From assembly GCA_937894725.1 (NCBI GenBank), contig CALAYL010000005.1, positions 21,172 to 85,171 on the forward strand: a stretch of DNA of 64,000 nucleotides. The letters are read 5' to 3'. Positions 9,564-18,436 of this stretch are shown one piece after another. The stretch's first letter is position 1. Every line of letters starts with the position of its first letter. The position numbers and the translations under genes were made by a program. The DNA comes from an uncultured Bacteroidota bacterium. Lineage in GTDB: Bacteria > Bacteroidota > Bacteroidia > Chitinophagales > LD1. Under the pieces are notes generated by a model. That model was not told the DNA's origin. It saw nothing but the letters and a program-made list of their open reading frames with translations, and searched no databases.

Positions 9564-12500
9564 TTAAAAATTAAACGATGCGCCTAGGAATATTCTTCGA
9601 GGCAAAGAGTAATTGTCAGGATTATTGATAGTGGCTCTGTATAAATCTTTATAAGCTTGTGGATTATACTTACTAGCTATTTCTACTTGCTTTTGAGGTG
9701 AGTCTAAGTATCCATCATCGCTAGGGCTACCTGTAAATCGATATACACTAAGTACATTCTGCGTATTGAACAAGTTTTGAATCCAAACATACACACTGAA
9801 GTATAATTTCTTCGGGTCTTTGTCTTCTCCTTTTCTAGCAACATTGATAGCAAAATCTTTGTTTACTCTCAAATCTGCTCTGAAACTCCATGGCAATCGT
9901 GGGCCATTTAAAGAAGACGTATTCTGACGTGTTCCGCCTCCTATCGAACCTTGATCGGTAGGTATAGTAGAAGTAGAATATGGCGTACCTGACCTTGTTC
10001 TTAACACTAAATTCACTCCAAAGTTGGCCAATATTTGTTTGTTCTTTATTACTGGGCCATTATAGTTTTTGCCTTCTGCAAAACGATAATCGAGTGTGAT
10101 ATTTAACTGGTGTCGAGCATCATAGTTTACAGGAAATATTGTACGGAAATTAGCTACATCTGCATCTACCAAAAACTGCTGAGATCCATCGTCAGAACCT
10201 GTACCTTCTGCAAACTGAAGGGTATAACTTGCATTCGCTTTGAAATTTCCTGTTCTTCTCAAATCATATACCACATTTATACCTTTCACCGACACAAAGT
10301 CGATATTGTCATAGGTGGTATAAGTAGATGGGAATGATTGTTGTAGTTTTCTTCTTTGGATCATATTTCTAAACTCCTTGTAGTAAGCAGATAATGTAAC
10401 AACAGATGATTTTGTCAACTTTTGCTTAAATCCAAATTCATAATCTACTGTAGTCTCAGGTTTCAAATTTGGGTTGTTTTTTACCCCAGTATTTTCTGAC
10501 CAATATAGATACTCTGCCAAGTTCAACTGATTTCTATTTTGTGGTCTTTGGCTCAACACATCGTAGTGAGCAAAGAATTGTGCATTGTCGGTAATGTTGA
10601 ATGAAAACTGAAGACGTGGCATAAATACATATTGAGCTTTATATCTAGTAAATGAGGCACTTGGATCAAACTGATCTGGATTTTTTTGTACAAAACCTCT
10701 TACATCTGCAGTACTCAAATTATCAATATTGGGAAGATTTACATAAGGTAAAGCACCTTCACCTGAAATATTTCCGATGGCACGTGGAGTTGATACATTG
10801 CCGTATTTATCGTACCATATATCGCCACTTCTATATCCTGCTACAGTACCACCTTCGCCATATTTAGTGAGATATACAGCGGCATTATCAGACACACTAT
10901 TTGGATGTGTAATCGTATTGCCATCAATACTAGTCACTTCGCCTTTAGTTTTGATATCATACAATGAATAGGGGTCTTTCAATACCTGCTGATTAGCATC
11001 AAATCTATCAACCCTTAGACCTACCATAAATCCTAAATCTTTGTAGTAAAACTTGTCCGATATATATGCTGAAGCATAGATAGGGCGGTATGCGTCTTGC
11101 AATCGAGTATATTGTCCATCCGCATTTTTAGCTTTAAAGAAATCATTGATAGTAGGTCTTCCATTGACCACTTTCCCAGTATAGTCATATCCTTTGTAAT
11201 TGATGATATCTCCACCACCAGAAAAGAAAGACAACAACTCTGTTGGAGAAAAGTAAGATATATCTAACTTGCCTGGATCCACAGCATATAGATCTAAAAG
11301 TTTAGTACCATTAGGATCCATACCAAGTGCTTTACGCAAGTTTCTATCAAAATATCCTTGCTTACTCAAATCTGCTTTCTGATCAAAGCGGATAGAATCG
11401 GTAAAATAAAAATCTGGACGATTAGGGTCGTTGATACTATAATCTACTCCCGCGATGTTAAAAATAGCACTAGATGTATCTAAAGAAAGATGCTTGTTTA
11501 CATTGGTTCGAGCTATATCCCATAGAAAAAGCGGGTTTACGCTGTAAGAACGTTGTACACGCTGCTCATACTCAAGTCCAATTTCGATAGAGTGTTTGTT
11601 TTTAGTAGATGCCCCTGGCTTCAAGATATCAAACGAGGTCTCGACCCTAGCTCTGATTTGTTCGTTGTTATTATCTACCCCAGAACCGTTATACTGACGA
11701 CCAATATTATACCACAGATTGTAAATAGGCTCAGAACGTTGGCCATTGATAAGTCCACGGTTGGCTTCAATTTGATTGATGTTTTCTGCAAAACCTACTG
11801 CATCTGCATTTGAGAGTCTATATGTTCCATTCGCATCCTTAGTAGCTCCAAGTAGTGTAAAATATTGCTCTGTAAATCTAGCTCCCAAAGGATTTTTTGT
11901 ACCTGGTGTAAATGCTACATTTACCTCTTTAGCATCACCACTCTGAATATATCCTTCATAACTCTTTCCACCAAGGCTAATATTCTTGTCATATACATAG
12001 TTTACCTCTCTTTGTGTTTCAAACTTACCTATGTATCCATAATCGAAATAGCGATTATCATGCGACTCATCTGCATTCGTTTTCAAAAACTTCTCATAAT
12101 CTGCTTGAAGCGTGTACGAGATGTTTTGAATCGCTTTTGGCTTTTCTTCTCCACCTTTGTTTTTAGCTGATTTTGCCGCAGATACATTGTGTGTAAACTT
12201 GCCAAAAGCGCGATAGTTCAATTCTTTGTAAAGCGGATTGTTCTCTGCATTCAACAATGTATATTGTCTAATCCAATCGTGGTAGGTAGTATAGCTTGCA
12301 TCTCCCCCAAACGAAATATTAAACCCTTCTTTAGGACTCAAGTCGAACATCAACACTCCTTTATAGTCACGTTGGTCGTTGTTTGGCTTAGCCGCTGTTT
12401 TGTATAAATCTTGGAATGTGAGATTTTCTGATTTGAAAATAAAGTTAGTTCCTGTAGGATTACGATATAGGGGGGCATCTTTAATGTTGTTCAATACATT

Positions 12501-13385
12501 GTCCTTAACTTGCCATACGCCTGTAGAGGCTGGACTTCTATCTTTTTGATTTAAAAATTCAAATGCCGCAGAAAAACCGAGGATAGTTCTATTTTGTTTT
12601 TTTGATTTTATGATTGGCCCCAATACGTTTGCATTCGCCTGATTGTAACCAAAAGCGTCTGTGCCTTGAGATGTTTGTACAGAAACACCACCTGTAAACT
12701 CGCCTGTAGGGCCTTTGGTCGTGATATTGATGATACCGCCTGTAGCATCACCATATCTAGCGGGCACACCACCAGTGATTACGGTCAACTGCTCAATAGA
12801 CTGTACGGGCACATTTGGCTTACCGATTACTTTGATACCATTAATATAGTATTCTGTACCATCCTCTCTACCCCCTCTTATGCTGATACCTTTATTGGCA
12901 TCTTCTTGGTATGCGCCTGCGGTGGTAGATACAAGGTCGGTCACATTCTGTGTAGGGAGTGCCGCTATATCTTCTTTGCTAAGCGTAGCTGCATTAGTAG
13001 TTGATGCTCGATCTATCAATGGAATTTTGTACGCTATTACCTCTACTTGGTCAAGCACCTTATCTGATGGGCTCAACTTTATATTCAAAAAGGTAGGTTG
13101 ATCTCCTTTTACATATACTCCTTTTTGTATTTGCGAAGCATAGCCTGCATAAGAATACTGCACATCATACTTTCCTGGCTTAAGCGGTTTGATAGAATAG
13201 TTACCATCAAAGTCCGTCACCGATCCAATACCTGTGTTTTTTCCTGCAGCATCAATGATAATGACGGTAGCAGAAATCATACCCTCGCCTTTCTCATCCT
13301 TAACAGTACCAGAGATTTCACCGCTTTGTGCACGCACCAATGATGCTGTCAAAACCAATACAAATAGGGTTAATATTTTCTTCAT
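9564..13385 (-). CDS. TonB-dependent outer-membrane receptor with carboxypeptidase-regulatory-like N-terminal domain
   Basis: The 1273-residue product starts with a signal peptide ending near VRAQ. A CarboxypepD_reg-like beta-sandwich follows at about 22-108 (SGTVKDEKGEGM-like start, DFDGNYSIKPLKPGKYDVQY). Next is a plug domain (about 125-225, with SIRGGREDGTEYYINGIKV and GGVPARYGDATGGIINITT) and a long 22-strand-type barrel ending in an aromatic residue (ASFNF). Such receptors import ligands energised by TonB, or take part in surface protein handling. No SusD partner follows. Instead the operon continues with a T9SS cargo protein and a PorV-OmpA fusion, so classical glycan uptake is not indicated. 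A TATATTTG -7 box lies about 30 bases upstream of the start. Confidence 0.9.
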   Translation of the reverse strand: MKKILTLFVLVLTASLVRAQSGEISGTVKDEKGEGMISATVIIIDAAGKNTGIGSVTDFDGNYSIKPLKPGKYDVQYSYAGYASQIQKGVYVKGDQPTFLNIKLSPSDKVLDQVEVIAYKIPLIDRASTTNAATLSKEDIAALPTQNVTDLVSTTAGAYQEDANKGISIRGGREDGTEYYINGIKVIGKPNVPVQSIEQLTVITGGVPARYGDATGGIINITTKGPTGEFTGGVSVQTSQGTDAFGYNQANANVLGPIIKSKKQNRTILGFSAAFEFLNQKDRSPASTGVWQVKDNVLNNIKDAPLYRNPTGTNFIFKSENLTFQDLYKTAAKPNNDQRDYKGVLMFDLSPKEGFNISFGGDASYTTYHDWIRQYTLLNAENNPLYKELNYRAFGKFTHNVSAAKSAKNKGGEEKPKAIQNISYTLQADYEKFLKTNADESHDNRYFDYGYIGKFETQREVNYVYDKNISLGGKSYEGYIQSGDAKEVNVAFTPGTKNPLGARFTEQYFTLLGATKDANGTYRLSNADAVGFAENINQIEANRGLINGQRSEPIYNLWYNIGRQYNGSGVDNNNEQIRARVETSFDILKPGASTKNKHSIEIGLEYEQRVQRSYSVNPLFLWDIARTNVNKHLSLDTSSAIFNIAGVDYSINDPNRPDFYFTDSIRFDQKADLSKQGYFDRNLRKALGMDPNGTKLLDLYAVDPGKLDISYFSPTELLSFFSGGGDIINYKGYDYTGKVVNGRPTINDFFKAKNADGQYTRLQDAYRPIYASAYISDKFYYKDLGFMVGLRVDRFDANQQVLKDPYSLYDIKTKGEVTSIDGNTITHPNSVSDNAAVYLTKYGEGGTVAGYRSGDIWYDKYGNVSTPRAIGNISGEGALPYVNLPNIDNLSTADVRGFVQKNPDQFDPSASFTRYKAQYVFMPRLQFSFNITDNAQFFAHYDVLSQRPQNRNQLNLAEYLYWSENTGVKNNPNLKPETTVDYEFGFKQKLTKSSVVTLSAYYKEFRNMIQRRKLQQSFPSTYTTYDNIDFVSVKGINVVYDLRRTGNFKANASYTLQFAEGTGSDDGSQQFLVDADVANFRTIFPVNYDARHQLNITLDYRFAEGKNYNGPVIKNKQILANFGVNLVLRTRSGTPYSTSTIPTDQGSIGGGTRQNTSSLNGPRLPWSFRADLRVNKDFAINVARKGEDKDPKKLYFSVYVWIQNLFNTQNVLSVYRFTGSPSDDGYLDSPQKQVEIASKYNPQAYKDLYRATINNPDNYSLPRRIFLGASFNF

Positions 13386-13415
13386 GTAGTCTTAATTATT
13401 CGTTACTAAAGCGAA

Positions 13416-13423
13416 CAAATATA
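13416..13423 (-). promoter_or_regulatory. Candidate -7 promoter element (TATATTTG)
   Basis: TATATTTG on the minus strand matches the Bacteroidota -7 consensus TAnnTTTG and lies about 30 bases upstream of the TonB receptor start. No TTG is found at the usual 19-21 base spacing, so this is a partial match only. Confidence 0.4.
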
Positions 13424-13507
13424 ATTTTTACAATCTAAATATAAAATCTGTTAACAGATAAAGCAAGAGCTCTTTTAAGATATTGCAATAAAATGACAAT
13501 TGAAAGA

Positions 13508-14437
13508 CTAAAGCAAAGGGGCTAATTGGCGCAAAAGCGACTCGGCAATTTTAATCTTTGACTGATGTGTCCACCCTGCTATATGTGGCGTAAATATTAC
13601 GTTTTGACGATTTGATAAGATTTCAAAAATTGCTTTTTCAGCAAACGAATAGGTGTCAAATTTTTCATTTTCTAATACATCTAAGGCGACTCCCAAAAGT
13701 GCACCACTTATAAGGTTTTTATCTAATATGGCGGTTTCAATCACTTTCCCTCTTGAGGTATTGATGAGATAAATTGATTTCTTAAACTGTGTTAGGAAAT
13801 TTTCATTTACGTAGTGTGTTGTTTCCGTTGTCAATGGAAGATGCAAGCTCAGTACATCAGCCTGCGCAAAAATACGGTCAAGTGAGGCTTCTTCGATAGC
13901 GCTTGTGCCAAAATTTTTTTTGTATTTGTCGTGCGCCAAGACCTTCACATCAAAGCCCGAAAGTAGTTTAGCGAATGCACTGCCAGTATGCCCAAACCCA
14001 ATAATACCAACTGTTTTGCCTTTCAGCTCTTCCCCTCTGTTGGGTTCTCTTATCCATGCTTCTTTTTTGACTTCTGCATTTGCTCTTGGTATATTTCTAA
14101 GCAGCGAAAGTAATAGCCCCAACGTATGTTCCGCTACCGCTTGTGCATTACCATCTGGTGAATTGAAGTAATGGATGTTTTTTTCATTACAAACTGAGGT
14201 GTCTATCACTTCCATACCTGATCCCAAACGACCTATCCATCGAAGTTTGATAGCTTTTGAAAGCAATTCATTATCACAATTTATTTTACTATTGATAATA
14301 AGCCCTTCGTACATGGCTATCGCTGTTAAAACCTCAGACCTCTTTATGTTTGGGATATACTCGACTATCCAGCCTTTCTGCTCAAACCCCGCTATTAATA
14401 CAGGCGACACATCGTCTGTAATGAGCACGCTAGGCAT
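13508..14437 (-). CDS. D-2-hydroxyacid dehydrogenase (phosphoglycerate-dehydrogenase-like)
   Basis: The start is taken at the ATG at 14437; the TTG six bases upstream is less likely. The protein is about 309 residues. It has a Rossmann NAD site VGIIGFGHTGSAFAKLL around residues 140-157 and the catalytic set of the family: Arg in NTSRGKV, Glu in DVLENEKF and His in FTPHIAGWT. The family reduces 2-keto acids or oxidises D-2-hydroxyacids such as 3-phosphoglycerate. No ACT or other regulatory domain follows, so it is a short-form enzyme. The exact substrate (phosphoglycerate, hydroxypyruvate or another) is not determined. Its start overlaps the rsmA stop by 8 bases, suggesting co-transcription. 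Confidence 0.88.
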   Translation of the reverse strand: MPSVLITDDVSPVLIAGFEQKGWIVEYIPNIKRSEVLTAIAMYEGLIINSKINCDNELLSKAIKLRWIGRLGSGMEVIDTSVCNEKNIHYFNSPDGNAQAVAEHTLGLLLSLLRNIPRANAEVKKEAWIREPNRGEELKGKTVGIIGFGHTGSAFAKLLSGFDVKVLAHDKYKKNFGTSAIEEASLDRIFAQADVLSLHLPLTTETTHYVNENFLTQFKKSIYLINTSRGKVIETAILDKNLISGALLGVALDVLENEKFDTYSFAEKAIFEILSNRQNVIFTPHIAGWTHQSKIKIAESLLRQLAPLL

Positions 14438-15182
14438 TAGCAATTTGATTGGTAAGGGTGACGAAATCTGCTACCGACAAAGCTTCGGGGCGTAACCGCT
14501 CAAACTCACCTAGTGCTGCTACATCACACATTCCCTTTAAACTATTGGAGAGCACTTTTCTACGCTGAGTAAAGGATTGCTTCACGATTTTCTTGAATAA
14601 AACTTCATCACAACCTAGCGGTATTGTCTTCCTACGCAATGCGACCACTCCACTCATGACCTTGGGTGGCGGGGTGAAACATCCTGGTGGCACATCAAGT
14701 AAGTATTCACTCTCGTAATATGCCTGCGCTAGAATGCTCATTACACCATACGCTTTGGTCTTGGGCACTGCGGCTATGCGTTGGGCTACTTCTTTTTGAA
14801 ACATCCCGATCATACCCGCTACAAGATCTTTATTGTCAATAATCGTAAACACGATTTGAGTGGATACATTGTAAGGGAAATTGCCTACTATACAAGCAGG
14901 AGCCTGCAACAACGAAGGCAAGTCTGCTTTCAAAAAGTCCTTATGTACAACTTCCAATGTTGGAAATTTTTCTTTTAAAACTTCGACACATCTATTGTCA
15001 ATTTCGATTACTTTAAAATCAGTGATTTTTTTTTGTAATAGCCGTTTGGTCAATGCGCCATGCCCAGGCCCAACCTCAGCCACAGAGGCATACCCTGTGA
15101 AGTCGCCCATCACTGAAACGATTTTTTTAAGCATATTTTCATCATGTAAAAAATGCTGCCCGAGAGATTTTTTTAGTTCCAT
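14430..15182 (-). CDS. rsmA: 16S rRNA (adenine(1518)-N6/adenine(1519)-N6)-dimethyltransferase RsmA/KsgA
   Basis: The start is the ATG at 15182, giving MELKKSLGQHFLHDENML, the conserved N terminus of KsgA. An upstream extension lacks family similarity. The 250-residue protein has the SAM motif I EVGPGHGALTKRLL and the catalytic NFPYN motif (NLPY-type), then TQIVF. It dimethylates two adjacent adenines in the 3' helix of 16S rRNA during 30S maturation. It is divergent from the aminopeptidase gene, with about 100 bases between the two starts. Confidence 0.96.
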   Translation of the reverse strand: MELKKSLGQHFLHDENMLKKIVSVMGDFTGYASVAEVGPGHGALTKRLLQKKITDFKVIEIDNRCVEVLKEKFPTLEVVHKDFLKADLPSLLQAPACIVGNFPYNVSTQIVFTIIDNKDLVAGMIGMFQKEVAQRIAAVPKTKAYGVMSILAQAYYESEYLLDVPPGCFTPPPKVMSGVVALRRKTIPLGCDEVLFKKIVKQSFTQRRKVLSNSLKGMCDVAALGEFERLRPEALSVADFVTLTNQIANA

Positions 15183-15285
15183 ACTTAATAAGTGCCAAAA
15201 ATACGAAAGGCATCGGTAGCTTTCGTATTTATTCATCAACAAATATCTTTTTATTATACTTTTACGTTCTTAAAATCAACTCAAG

Positions 15286-16734
15286 ATGCTAAAAATAACG
15301 CTCGCTAAAGATACAAACGTATCTCAACATCAAATCATTCTCGCTAGTCACAATAGCAATATAACTTTGCTCTATCTTCCTAAAGCAGATGAAGCAGCTG
15401 TAAAAACAGCACAAAAAGACAAAGCTCCCCAATACCAACGTACAGAAGCTGACAAATCGCTCACTGTACTTTTTGTAGATGATACTAAAGAAGCTCATGT
15501 AGTAGCTGAAAATGTACGTCAAGCAGCCAATGGATTAGTCAAGTTTTTGAATAGTCAAAAAACAAAAGAGGCAGTAGTATCATCTGCACTTGCAGATTCG
15601 ACTTTATTGCTCGCATTCGCTGAAGGAGCGGCTATGGGTAGCTATCAGTTTTTGAAGTATAAAACGCTAGAAAAAAAACCTAACCCGTTTACAACACTAA
15701 CTATTGCGAACAAAAGTTTGACCACCGCTGACATTACTCGTCTAACGACTATAGTAGCGGCCAATTTTTTGGCAAGAGATTTAGTAAACGAGCCATTGTC
15801 TTATCTAACTGCTGTACAACTTTCCAAAGAGATTCAAAAGGCTGGAAAGTCCGCAGGATTTTCAGTAACAGTTTTTGATAAAAAGAAAATTACGGCACTC
15901 AAAATGGGTGGTCTTTTGGCTGTAAACAAAGGAAGTATCGATCCGCCTACATTCACCGTTTTAGAATACAAACCAGCTAAAGCTAAGAATAAGCAACCAC
16001 TGGTACTCGTAGGCAAGGGCGTAGTGTATGACACTGGTGGTCTATCGCTCAAGCCTACTGCCAACTCTATGGATATGATGAAGTGTGATATGGGTGGAGC
16101 TGCTACTGTAGTAGGTGCTATGGCTGCTATTGCAAAATTGAAATTACCGTATTATATAGTGGGGTTGATACCTGCTACAGACAATAGACCTGGCCAAGAA
16201 GCATACGTACCTGGCGATGTAGTACAAATGATGAATGGCATCAATGTAGAAGTGCTCAATACCGATGCTGAAGGCAGAATGATATTGGGCGATGCGCTAG
16301 CTTATGCAAGCAAGTACAAGCCATCATTGGTCTTAGATTTTGCCACACTCACTGGAGCCGCCAAAGCTGCTATCGGTTCTTATGGCACTATCTTTATGGG
16401 TACTGCTGACGCAGCAACAAAACAAAAATTAGTCGCTAGCGGCAACAATGTTTTTGAGCGATTGGTAGAATTTCCATTTTGGGATGAATATAAAAAGTTG
16501 GTGAAATCTGAAGTAGCCGATATCAAAAATGTAGGAGGGTCTGAAGCGGGTATGATTACGGCTGGAAAGTTTTTAGAACACTTTACAGATTACCCATGGC
16601 TACATTTTGACATTGCAGGCACAGCATACCTTATGAGCGAAGATAGCTATCGAGGCAAATATGGCACAGGAGTTGGCGTGAGAATGTTGGTCGATTTTGT
16701 AACACAGCTAAGCGCTACAGACAAGAATAAATAA
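15286..16734 (+). CDS. Leucyl aminopeptidase family protein (peptidase M17)
   Basis: The 482-residue protein has a weakly conserved N-terminal domain and a strongly conserved M17 catalytic domain. The metal-binding and catalytic residues sit in GKGVVYDTGGLSLK, MKCDMGGAA and the signature NTDAEGRMILGDAL. The family removes N-terminal residues from peptides in the cytoplasm using two metal ions, usually as a hexamer. Length is typical. The gene begins a plus-strand run and pdxA follows 11 bases later, so the two are probably co-transcribed although their functions are unrelated. Confidence 0.93.
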   Translation: MLKITLAKDTNVSQHQIILASHNSNITLLYLPKADEAAVKTAQKDKAPQYQRTEADKSLTVLFVDDTKEAHVVAENVRQAANGLVKFLNSQKTKEAVVSSALADSTLLLAFAEGAAMGSYQFLKYKTLEKKPNPFTTLTIANKSLTTADITRLTTIVAANFLARDLVNEPLSYLTAVQLSKEIQKAGKSAGFSVTVFDKKKITALKMGGLLAVNKGSIDPPTFTVLEYKPAKAKNKQPLVLVGKGVVYDTGGLSLKPTANSMDMMKCDMGGAATVVGAMAAIAKLKLPYYIVGLIPATDNRPGQEAYVPGDVVQMMNGINVEVLNTDAEGRMILGDALAYASKYKPSLVLDFATLTGAAKAAIGSYGTIFMGTADAATKQKLVASGNNVFERLVEFPFWDEYKKLVKSEVADIKNVGGSEAGMITAGKFLEHFTDYPWLHFDIAGTAYLMSEDSYRGKYGTGVGVRMLVDFVTQLSATDKNK

Positions 16735-16745
16735 GTAATTAGAGC

Positions 16746-17807
16746 ATGGAAAAAAGAATAAAAATAGGGATCACCATAGGTGACTACAATGGTGTAGGGC
16801 CAGAAGTCATCATCAAAATGCTACATGACGAGCGAATTTTTAAGCATTGTGATGTGGTGATTTATGGTCAGCGAAGTGTTATCAATTTCTATGCAAAACT
16901 TTTGAAAATACAGCACTTTCAACTAAATGAAGTGACTGATTTGAGTAAACTCAACAGCAAAATACCAAATGTAATCAACTGCTTTGCAGACAATGTAACG
17001 ATAGCCCCTGGTCAAGCATCTAGCAATGCTGGCGAAAAAGCACTAGCCTGTTTAGAAAAAGCCGTAGAAGACCTAAAAACGGGAGAAATAGACGCTTTGA
17101 TAACGGGCCCTGTAAATAAAAACAGCATCGCTGAACACCTTCCTGATTTTAAGGGACAAACTGAATATATAACCCAAAAAACAGGAGCTTCACAGAGTTT
17201 GATGCTATTAGTAGATGAGGGCTTGAGGGTAGGTCTCGCCACTAACCACATAGCGGTGAAAGATGTAGCAACAGCCATAGATAGTACCCTTTTGACACAA
17301 AAAATAGACTTGCTTTACAAAAGCCTACAGCGAGACTTTATGATACACAAACCACGCTTGGCGGTACTAGGTCTCAATCCACATAGTGGCGACAATGGTT
17401 TGATAGGAAAAGAAGAAAAAGACTTGCTAGCACCACTAGTGCAAAAGGCGAGAGAGCGTGGTATGATTGCACTTGGGCCTTTTGCGGCAGATGGATTTTT
17501 TGGTTCGGGTAGCTATATGAGCTTTGATGGCGTATTGGCTATGTATCATGACCAAGGACTAGCACCATTTAAGACTATTTCATTTAACCGTGGAGTGAAT
17601 TATACCGCTGGATTGGAGGTTATACGTACCTCACCAGACCATGGTACTGGCTACGATATAGCCGGCCATGACAAAGCCTCACCCGACTCGATTAGATCAG
17701 CTTTATTTTTGGCTATTGATATTTATAGAAATAGAGCAATCTATGCTGAAATGACCGCCAACCCTGTAGAAAAGGTAAGACTAAATGATGACAGAGACAA
17801 TATGTAA
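16746..17807 (+). CDS. pdxA: 4-hydroxythreonine-4-phosphate dehydrogenase PdxA
   Basis: This 353-residue protein belongs to the PdxA family of pyridoxal-5'-phosphate biosynthesis, oxidising 4-phosphohydroxy-L-threonine with NAD. It opens with KIGITIGDYNGVGPEV. The metal-binding His residues appear in TNHIAVKDV, MYHDQGLAPFK and TSPDHGTGYDIAG. ALITGPVNKNSI forms part of the substrate site. Length is normal. It directly follows the aminopeptidase gene. No other pyridoxine genes are in the window. Confidence 0.95.
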   Translation: MEKRIKIGITIGDYNGVGPEVIIKMLHDERIFKHCDVVIYGQRSVINFYAKLLKIQHFQLNEVTDLSKLNSKIPNVINCFADNVTIAPGQASSNAGEKALACLEKAVEDLKTGEIDALITGPVNKNSIAEHLPDFKGQTEYITQKTGASQSLMLLVDEGLRVGLATNHIAVKDVATAIDSTLLTQKIDLLYKSLQRDFMIHKPRLAVLGLNPHSGDNGLIGKEEKDLLAPLVQKARERGMIALGPFAADGFFGSGSYMSFDGVLAMYHDQGLAPFKTISFNRGVNYTAGLEVIRTSPDHGTGYDIAGHDKASPDSIRSALFLAIDIYRNRAIYAEMTANPVEKVRLNDDRDNM

Positions 17808-17855
17808 CGTCAGATTTTGGGAAAAAATTATTTCTTTATAACAAAATAAACACTC

Positions 17856-18353
17856 ATGAAAGCAAATTACACCCTCATATTTTTGACAGCCATAATCCCA
17901 CTTTTTGTGGGTACAATTTGGTATAATCCTAAAGTGCTCGGAACTATTTGGATGAAAGAAGCTGGTATAAAAACAGACGACCCCAAGCCAAATATGTTTT
18001 TGCTTTTAGGACTCACTTACGTACTTGGGCTTATGCTCAGTTTATCGATGTATCAGGTTACAATTCACCAAATGGGTTTGTATGCTATGTTTCAAGGAAA
18101 TGCAGACGCACTAAATCCAGCTACAGAATTAGGAAAAACGATTGTCAGCTTGATGGAGCAATACGGTACCAATTTCAGAAGTTTTAAGCATGGTGCGTTG
18201 CACGGGAGTATTATGGGTGTGTTTTTTGCCCTACCTATTATCGCTATCAATGCCTTGTTTGAAAAACGAGGTGGTAAATATATCTTGATTCATTTTGGTT
18301 ATTGGGTTATCACACTAGCGCTGATAGGAGGAGTGGTATGCGGATGGGCATAA
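17856..18353 (+). CDS. DUF1761 family integral membrane protein
   Basis: The 165-residue protein starts MKANYTLIFLTAIIPLFVGT and contains the family motif IWYNPKVLGTIWMKE near residues 22-36. I count four hydrophobic segments: about 5-22, 49-68, 116-136 and 143-163. The family is of unknown function and sits in the inner membrane. It lies 48 bases after pdxA with its own ATG and no obvious regulatory signal. Confidence 0.8.
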   Translation: MKANYTLIFLTAIIPLFVGTIWYNPKVLGTIWMKEAGIKTDDPKPNMFLLLGLTYVLGLMLSLSMYQVTIHQMGLYAMFQGNADALNPATELGKTIVSLMEQYGTNFRSFKHGALHGSIMGVFFALPIIAINALFEKRGGKYILIHFGYWVITLALIGGVVCGWA

Positions 18354-18436
18354 TCTACCCTTCAATTTTAAGTTTATACCCCAAAAACTAATTTAGCTAT
18401 TTCACGTTTAGATAATTATAGCTATTTTGTGATTCG

